From: Sebastes aleutianus
Lineage: Eukaryota > Chordata > Actinopteri > Perciformes > Sebastidae
DNA: 64,000 nucleotides
Direction of reading: 5' to 3'
Assembly: GCA_916700875.1 (NCBI GenBank)
Contig: CAKAKS010000038.1
Span: 16,991,826 to 17,055,825, forward strand
Position 1 is the first letter of the stretch. Each line of letters opens with the position of its first letter. Shown here piece by piece: positions 56,719-64,000 of this stretch. The notes beneath the pieces were generated by a model. The model worked only from the letters and a program-made list of their open reading frames with translations. It was not told the origin of the DNA and did no database searches. The translations under genes and the position numbers were made by a program.

Positions 56719-57749
56719 TCTATTCAACTTAAAATGTCACAGCTAAACAGTAGTGTTTGATGATTAATAACAATCCATCGTGGGGCATACTTGTGGCCTA
56801 GTACTGTAATATGTATACCATATGACACATATAATTTGAGGCTGATAACAAAAGTAAAAATACCTCTGAGCACTGACCCCAGTCTTCTCTCACTGTTGAA
56901 TCTAGATTATTATATGCTTCACTGGAAAACACTCAGTCCTTATAGCAGCAGTAGTGGCAGTGAGACAACAATTACAGTATAGTGTAACTTTTTTAAAATA
57001 TCATCTCTAAATATCAACACAAAATGTACTTTGATACGATCATAATACAAAAATCCCCTACACTCTCATACCAGTGGTATTGTTTGCACAAGTGTTTTTC
57101 CACTTTGAAACCACAATACCCATAAACCCTGTAGCTTACTGTTGCAAAAACATTTTTGCAACTCGGCCAACTTCCCCTTCCATCTTTCACTTTGCTAAAG
57201 ACTACAAACATGTCAGAGTTTATGTTTCACATAGACATTTCATTTGTGTCACTGCCATTATGAGGAACATGAACTGACTTTAAGTTCTGCCCTTGCAGAA
57301 CATTATTTTGTGTGTTCAAAAAATAACTTTAAGATGTTTGAATTGAGATATCTGAGAGTGGGAAGAAACAGGATCAAATCTTCCCGCTGCGGTTTCATGG
57401 TTGGAATAGTGGCATGCACTTGAATTCCGGAAAACATCCGTTTCTGCATCCTGGACATGACCGAGGAAACCCCGTGGTTCTTATCGTGTCAGTGCTGACA
57501 TTTACATTGACCAACTTGTGGTCATGCACGCACGCACAGATACATGCAGACACCTACGCTTCACTCAACCACCAGCATGACTGTCTGCACATACTGGAAC
57601 AGACACTCCAAGACCACAGTGACCCATGTTTTTTGTACTTGTTTTTACTCCCTTTTAGTCCCAAGGAAATTCAATTTCAGTAAGTAGTCTCCCAAATGAC
57701 TCAATTCATTTTAGAACCTGATAAAAGTACTACGACTACGTTCAGGCTG

Positions 57750-58385
57750 CAGGCAAAATGGCCCAAATCTGATTTTTTTTTTTTGCACATAATGTGACTC
57801 AGATGTGCATTTTTCAGAACAATGTGAATAATACAAATCACATGGAATCTGATCTTTTCAATTCAGATTTGGAACACTTTCATATGTGGTCCTAAATCAG
57901 ATACAGGTCTGATTTTTTTTTTGCAATGCAACCTCAGTCATATTGGAATTCATGGGACTTTTACGTCACTCTAGATCTCGTGGAGAGGTGCTGACAGATG
58001 TAGTCAAGAGTAGCCATTTACATCCTGAAATTCTGGATGAAATCTATTTCAGTGAAGTCATTCACATCACGATCCCACCGCTCCCACACACCTCCGTACA
58101 GAAGTAGCAGCCATTGCTCCACAAAATGCCATAATTAAAAATGTGTCTCTCTTTATCCTCGTCCTCATTCACACTCATGAATTCGCTGGCTGCCACTGCA
58201 CATCAACTTATTATAAAACCGTAAACACTGACTTCATAGGCCTCCATGTTTACTTCCGTACGACAGCGTGCTGTGTGTGACGTCTTTGTTATTGTTCTTT
58301 TGAGCATGCGGGTCAGTTCAGAACTATGACCAGTTCACACTGGAATCCGATGTTGGCCACATTTTAAAAATAATGTGAACAGCCA
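57750..58385. mobile_element. Probable non-autonomous transposon
   Basis: Opens CTACGTTCAGGCTGCAGGCAAAA followed by AAATCTGATTTTTTT, and closes TGTTGGCCACATTTTAAAAATAATGTGAACAGCC. ATGTGAAC and CTGATTT motifs recur, some in both orientations. I recognise the style from teleost genomes but not a family name. Confidence 0.5.
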
Positions 58386-58494
58386 AACAAAAAGCCTAAG
58401 AGACATTTTAGGTGTACAGTAAAACCTCTCTGAAATTTCACATTCAGGACAACAAAGCATGGACAATTCAAAAACAAACAAACTCAAAGCTTTA

Positions 58495-58760
58495 AAGTTC
58501 ATTCTTAAAGGAAAATATTCATATAAAATTCTGGAAAATATGCTTAGTTGCTTTCTTGCCTAGATTTTAGATGAGAAGATTGATACCTCTCTCTTGTCTA
58601 AATGCTAACTTAGCTTAGCACAAAGACTGGAAACAGGGGGAAACAGCTAGCCTGGCTGTGTCCACCACAGGTAACAACATCCACCTACCAGCACCTCTAA
58701 AGCTAAAGAAGTATCTTGTTTCTGAAACCACACTTTAAAAACCAAGTGGCATAAACAACA
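58495..58760. repeat. Dispersed repeat fragment (GCTTAGCACAAAGACTGG)
   Basis: Contains TTAGCTTAGCACAAAGACTGG and CAGGGGGAAACAGCTAGCCTGG, a familiar teleost repeat block. Single copy in this window. Confidence 0.45.
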
Positions 58761-59269
58761 ATTTGATGATTTACGGCTCGGGCAATTATGTGCCAGACTT
58801 TTTTTTTGGTCTGGACCAGTTTCCAGGCCACTTGCGATCTCTCATGAACATGACCTAAAGTGCCTCATGTGGGACTCCCGATATAGCGGCCGTGCTTTCA
58901 GAACATCTAGCCACAGTCTTTTAACCACACACTATTGAAATTGCAAAGGCACCGGACACGAGACTGAGTGAACACAGAAAAGCATCAGCTGTCTGGGAAC
59001 AACAAAACAAAATAGGTCAAAGCATTGACTGCGAAGGGGTCAAAGGTCATTGACCAGAAGTCAGTGGACGACCAGAGAAAGATCATGATGGATATTATTA
59101 TATTATATTATATTATACATCCAACATCATCTTTGAACAGAGATAGAAGTTAAGGTCTTCCTGTAATGATCATCTGATATAATGTGACTGCAGTTCCATA
59201 TACTTGTGCCATGTGATGAGAGCTGAGCAAACTGATAAAGATTATGAGATGCAGTTGAAAGTAGGCTTG

Positions 59270-59765
59270 CCGCGGTAGTCGGTGTTACACGGTGGTCGGG
59301 CACACACCGTCGTTTTGCTTTTCTTATAGAAATAAAATCCATTTAGTTCATTTTTGCTGGACGACAGACACCACAAACTGAGAGTGAAAGTGTCTGCGAC
59401 GTACACAGTCTTAGCACAGAGCAGAATGAGTTCGATTTTACACGCACGGGATGAGAGAGAGTCGACAGACCAGACGATGGCGGAGGATTCGGTGTCAAAG
59501 CGAAAAGCAGAAGCGCCTGTTTGTCAATATTTCGGATTTAAACCCCATTGCTAGGGAACCATAATCTTATTTAAGGCAATCAGCCAGCGAAAGCTGGACC
59601 GGAGAGTCCAGACACACAGCCATCAAACGTTAAAGATCAAAGTAAGCGCTCTGCATGTATTGAGTGTCATCTTCTCTTGTGAAATGTCCAGTGTAATCGG
59701 TAACACCGGTGTTGTCACAAGTTTATTGACCAGTGGGAACATATCCTCCCCGTGACATCCCTAGT
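59270..59765 (+). mobile_element. hAT-like element with BED-finger transposase remnant
   Basis: Left part GCCGCGGTAGTCGGTGTTACACGG and right part GGTAACACCGGTGTTGTCAC ... GTGACATCCCTAG are inverted relatives. Between them, in frame from about 59476, is MAEDSVSKRKAEAPVCQYFGF, which looks like the start of a hAT transposase with a BED-type finger (usually V-W-x-x-F-G-F). It stops after about 25 codons, so this is a deleted, non-autonomous copy. Confidence 0.55.
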
Positions 59766-60189
59766 TGAAAGTTCTGGAAAACACTCAGTTAAAGGGTACT
59801 CAGCAATTTAGTGTTGCGCTGGTTATTTTCCCAGACTTGACAAAGCTTTTTCCCCAGAAGGCATTATGCAAGTGTTTTCATGGGCTCAGACAGTGAACTG
59901 AACTTAATGTGTAAAATCGGTGGATTATGAGATTACTTTGGTCAGCTAGTAGTGCAAACGAGACAAACATGAAGATATTCAACTGAAAGACATTTGATAA
60001 ATAATAACAGAATATATAGATTTAAATAAAACAGTAAATTCTCCCTTTAAACATTCTGCATTCCTCCCATTGAGACCATGCAGGGTGACCACCTGTTACT
60101 GTAATCTTCATGGCACATTTCAGAGAAACACTCACTCACTTGTCCTTGAAATGTGAAAGTGAAATGCAAGAAGAGAGTGCCTGCAGAGC

Positions 60190-60665
60190 CTGGTTATCTA
60201 TTCTCCTCATCGTGCCCTTTTCCGCTCACCAGGGAGTCTTGGAGAGTCCCTGATTTTCTCACCCACATCCTGGGTGCCAGCTGCTGTGCACTTTGCAACT
60301 GTAATTCTATCAAGGCCAACAGAGCGGCTCTCTGGCTCGGTGCCAGCCTCGCCACGAGAAAGAAAGAGAGAGTGAGAGAGTGAGGGAGGGAGGGAGGAAT
60401 GGAGGGAGGAAGAAAGAAAGGTCGCTGGTCTGAAGGACTTTCAGCCACAGTGTCTATATTCAGGGGAATAACACATTTTGGACTGCAGCGCTGCAGCAGG
60501 GAGGAGTAACAATGATATACCATCCTGTGGTTCAGTTTGCAGTCCAGTCCGCACGTACACACCCACTCTCACCACCGGCTCCTCTAGGATCTCCACCCGG
60601 CTTATATTTCCCTGACACAACTGTGCGGTGTGTGATGTGAAGTGGCCCAGCACTCATGTGGAAAT
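60190..60665. other. Unexplained segment of possible constraint
   Basis: A balanced-composition stretch with open frames on both strands (on the - strand NISRVEILEEPVVRVGVYVR) and no repeat match inside the window. No clear splice sites or known domain. It could be a conserved regulatory element or part of an unrecognised exon. Confidence 0.25.
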
Positions 60666-62559
60666 CAGCTCTGATTTCCAGGTAATACTCCCACTATCAA
60701 TGCAGCAAGGGAGTTCTGCCGAAGATGAATAATCTGGTTTTAAATGAGGCCATTGTGTCCACTTCTTAGTCAGAGTCGGGAAGTGACGGATTCTTATTCC
60801 CCCGAAGGCAACACAGTTACACATAAGACCTGCAGGAATAGGTGGTTTCAGTGTGTATTATTGTAATTTGGACAAAAGCTAAATTCTGTTAATAGTGAAA
60901 AAGAAAGCGAAAAGAAGCCCAAAAAATACTGGGTTTCCGCCCAGGAGACTGGCATTGGTGTCCCGTGTGAGACCAGAAGTCAACATTGATTTGTGGCGTA
61001 AGTTATGTACTTAAGTTATGCTACTTCCGGAGTTATTTTAAGCCAAACCATGATCTTTTCCTAAACCAAACTAAGTAGTTTTGTTGCCTAAACCTAACCA
61101 AGTTGTTTCCTGTGAGACGGAAGTTTATTTTGAAAAGACTGTATACATGTAATGAGCGTAAATTGGCACATGTTGCTGGACATTCGTAGGAAATCAAAGG
61201 AAAAAGGAGGAATAACTTTTTGTAAGATATCATACAAACCGTTGTATGAGGATGCGCACAGGACACAAACAGAGGTCTCCTGGATGAAAGCCCTGTGTTT
61301 GTTGGACCATCCACCCTTCCCCTCCCTCCAGCCGTTAGTATATATTTTCACTCTTTAAACTACATCACCACAACACATTCCCTGAGCGTTTACTGCCACG
61401 GATGGGTTTACATTGTATTGAATGGAAAGCCTGGTGTGTCTCATACAGGTGCTAAAGGGTACCTTGTGCGGCGGTATCGAATGCCGACAGCTGTGACAAA
61501 GCGTCGGTATTTGATGCCCTGGGAATGAGAATGGACTGGAAGAGGATGATAAACGTTTTTTGGCATCTTGTTAAAGATGGAAACAATGTGGACAAAGCCT
61601 CAAGTAATCTAAAAACTAACTAATCATATCAGACCATCACCGCAAAAGCTGTTCCTTGTTCGAAAGTGGTGTCACTGTCAGGGAAAATTATGAACGGGAA
61701 AATCCATCACATTATCATCTGAATCAGTTTTCTGGTTAACTTCCCAGCACTTTCCCTCCTTCATTCCCAGCAAGCATTCCAGTTCATCCACATGATACCA
61801 AGGACAGTCATCACTGTAAACAATAAGTATCAACAAAGATAGCGACTTCACACAGACAGTTTCACCATTTTTTCAGTAGAAATAAATTGTCTCTAAAGCT
61901 AGTTTTTAACGATGCAGGTAGCGAGTTCAAAAGCACTTGTTACTAGCTGATTATGAAATGTCAGGTCAGATTGCATAGTTCATAAACTAGGAGTAACTCA
62001 CAACCGCGGCCCACAGAAATCTGTGCGTGATTTACTTGATGGTCATCATTTTAGTCTTCCTTTGATTTACTCTTTCAACTGTGCTTATCTCTTTATGTCT
62101 TGTATGTGTAACTAAGCTGCAGTGCCGCATCTCAAATCACCGCCATTCAAATTGGCCGACCGACCGACCACCCACATTATGCCTCTTCTTTCTCCTATTG
62201 GACACGGACCCACTGCCTCGTACAGTGGCCCCCATCAACGCCCAGAAACAGGCTCTTCTTCTGAACTTCATGTTCTTATTCATGTTTTGATGCGTAGTAG
62301 AATGAACAAGATGCACTCCACTAATTTTGCAAATTTATCCTTTTCAATACCATTTCCTTGTCACCCACAAAAACACTTTTAAGATGTCAAAGAATGCTTT
62401 TAACACAATGATTTTAATTCTATTAAACCAGTGGTTCTCAAACTTTTTTCAATAATGTACCCTTTTGAAATATTATTCCAGCCAAGTACAACCTGACCAG
62501 CGCAAAACATAACTGAACAAACGTCATTTTGAACGTGATTGCGTTTGTTGTGGCCATTG

Positions 62560-63125
62560 ACAGTTTATGTTAGTTAACGATTGTTCAGTAGGCAACGCCC
62601 AGGTCTGAAAAGTGAAGCCAATAAGGAAGGGCCTTAAATGTGCATTCTCTCTAATAGCCAGCAGGGGGCGACTCCTCTGGTTGCAAAAAGAAGTCTGATT
62701 GTATAAAAGTCTATGAGAAAATGACCCTACTTCTCACTTGATTTATTACCTCAGTAAACATTGTAAACATGAGTTTATGGTCTCAATCTCTAGTTTCAAG
62801 TCTTCTTCAATACAGCATGATGTTCATTTAGTAAATTATGGTCCCATTTAGAGTCAAATTGACCATAAAGCAGGGTATGTTTAGGGTGTGGCTACTTGTG
62901 ATTGACAGGTCACTACCACGACGTTGTCCGGTCTAGGAAGTGTCCACATTTTAGTCTTTGAATATTTACGGTTGTACTTAGCTCCACCCTCTTGTGTCAC
63001 TTCTGGTTGCAAAAAAACGAGATGGCGACGGCCAAAATGCCGACATCGAGGCTTCAAAACCGCAGTCCACAAACCAATGGGTGACGTCACGGTGACTGTC
63101 CACTTCTTTTATACAGTCTTTAGTA
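62560..63125. repeat. Probable dispersed repeat (CAGCAGGGGGCGACTCC block)
   Basis: Contains GCCAGCAGGGGGCGACTCC and, at its right side, GACTGTCCACTTCTTTTATACAG; internal TTGTATAAAAGTCTATGAGAAAATGACCC pairs loosely with the right end. Typical of teleost intergenic repeats; no protein is encoded. Confidence 0.45.
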
Positions 63126-63129
63126 AAAT

Positions 63130-64000
63130 AGCTTGAAGCATTGATGTGAGATTAAAAGATATAGGGATCCATTTTAAATGTTTGTCTTTATTTTGTTATT
63201 GTGCAGCATTACAGTGAGAGGCAGAAGTTGATGTGCGTCATAAAACACAATTGGTTAAAACAGGCAGGTCAGGGAGGTGGATCTGACGGCACAGAGTATT
63301 GTTGGGTGTATAATGGGAGTGGTGTAAATAGAGTTTCTTTCGTTGCTCTGTGTCCACTGTATGTAGTGTCCTACAGTTGGTTGAGGCCAACACTTAGATA
63401 TTCACTCTGGGAAACAGGAAGCCATTACATCACCTCTACAACTGTGTGTGGGTGTGTGTGCCGATCCGTAAATTTATTTGTCCAAGTAGGGTTGATGGTG
63501 TGAGGTTGTGTGTGTGTCCCTCCCCCTCCCTATGCGTCATTCATGGATATGTCATCCTTACTACTCATCTATAGTTTGCATTTCAGCAGTTCTCTGATCT
63601 GCCACAGACCTGCAACTACTAAAGAATTCGCTTTGAGAAAGGAAGAATTGTTTTTATTGAAACAAACTGCTGCCAGTATCACTATAAAACTCAGCCTTTG
63701 ATGCTTTGCCATACACCTTAGGGAGTCAGCTAATGTGTGTCTATTGACTCAGTCCCCCTCTTTCCTCCGTCTCTCTCACAAACACATGCACACAAACACA
63801 CAGCTGCTGTAGTGGACTTTGGACTGACGTCCTTTGGGGAAAGCAGGGAGTTTCCTTCCTGGGTGAACTGTGTCATTCAGTGGGCTGCTGCTGCTCCTGT
63901 GGTCAGAGAGAGGTGGAGAATGAAAACATCAAGGCAAACTTTTCACCTTCAGAGTGAGCACACATTCATGATGTTCAGCAAAATCAGCCTCCCATCTGCT
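63130..64000. other. Window end, no gene recognised
   Basis: Only short frames, a few GT tracts and no splice-flanked coding segment that I can identify. Confidence 0.4.

Overview
This is nuclear DNA from a ray-finned fish, most likely a percomorph-type teleost. The genes are split by GT-AG introns. (CA)n/(GT)n and (GA)n microsatellites are very dense, and the intergenic and intronic space is full of short non-autonomous DNA transposons with inverted ends, retroposon tails and a tRNA-derived SINE of the kind common in teleosts. No prokaryotic, phage or CRISPR content was seen.

Two protein-coding genes can be supported, and they point toward each other. The first is sp8 on the + strand (24,348-27,813), a two-exon gene for a three-zinc-finger Sp-family transcription factor of about 406 residues. 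The second is itgb8 on the - strand (start codon at 48,593, proposed stop at 33,225), the integrin beta-8 subunit. I could trace it through 16 exons with consistent GT-AG sites and reading phase, giving about 791 residues. In mammals, as I recall, ITGB8 and SP8 lie near each other with ABCB5 between them. Here they are direct convergent neighbours, with 5.4 kb between stop codons and no ABC-transporter exon recognised. This synteny supports calling the Sp gene sp8 rather than sp9 or sp5.

Layout: 1-1,039 is a near-perfect inverted repeat with AT-rich dinucleotide DNA in its centre. 1,040-24,100 is gene-poor and holds repeats (a 56-bp tandem array, nested inverted-end elements, a SINE), possible regulatory DNA upstream of sp8, and one unexplained exon-like segment near 16.6 kb. 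24,100-29,240 is sp8, with internally duplicated intron DNA and a duplicated 3' flank. 29,240-33,220 is a repeat-rich convergent intergenic region. 33,225-48,593 is itgb8, whose introns carry several transposons, including a foldback element of about 860 bp. 48,600-49,100 is the itgb8 5' region. 49,200-64,000 has no gene that I recognise; it holds a LINE 3' end, several inverted-end DNA transposons (some nested), a BED-finger transposase remnant, microsatellites, and one unexplained possible coding or conserved segment near 60.4 kb.

Sp8 is a developmental transcription factor (limb/fin ectoderm, neural patterning), and integrin beta-8 pairs with alpha-V to bind latent TGF-beta. They are not known to form one pathway; their proximity is old synteny. 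I found no clearly new biological system. The most interesting signals are (a) a beta-tail exon in itgb8 that I believe human ITGB8 lacks, wedged between CT and CA microsatellites; (b) duplications of non-coding DNA inside and just after sp8; and (c) the AT-centred palindrome at the left edge.
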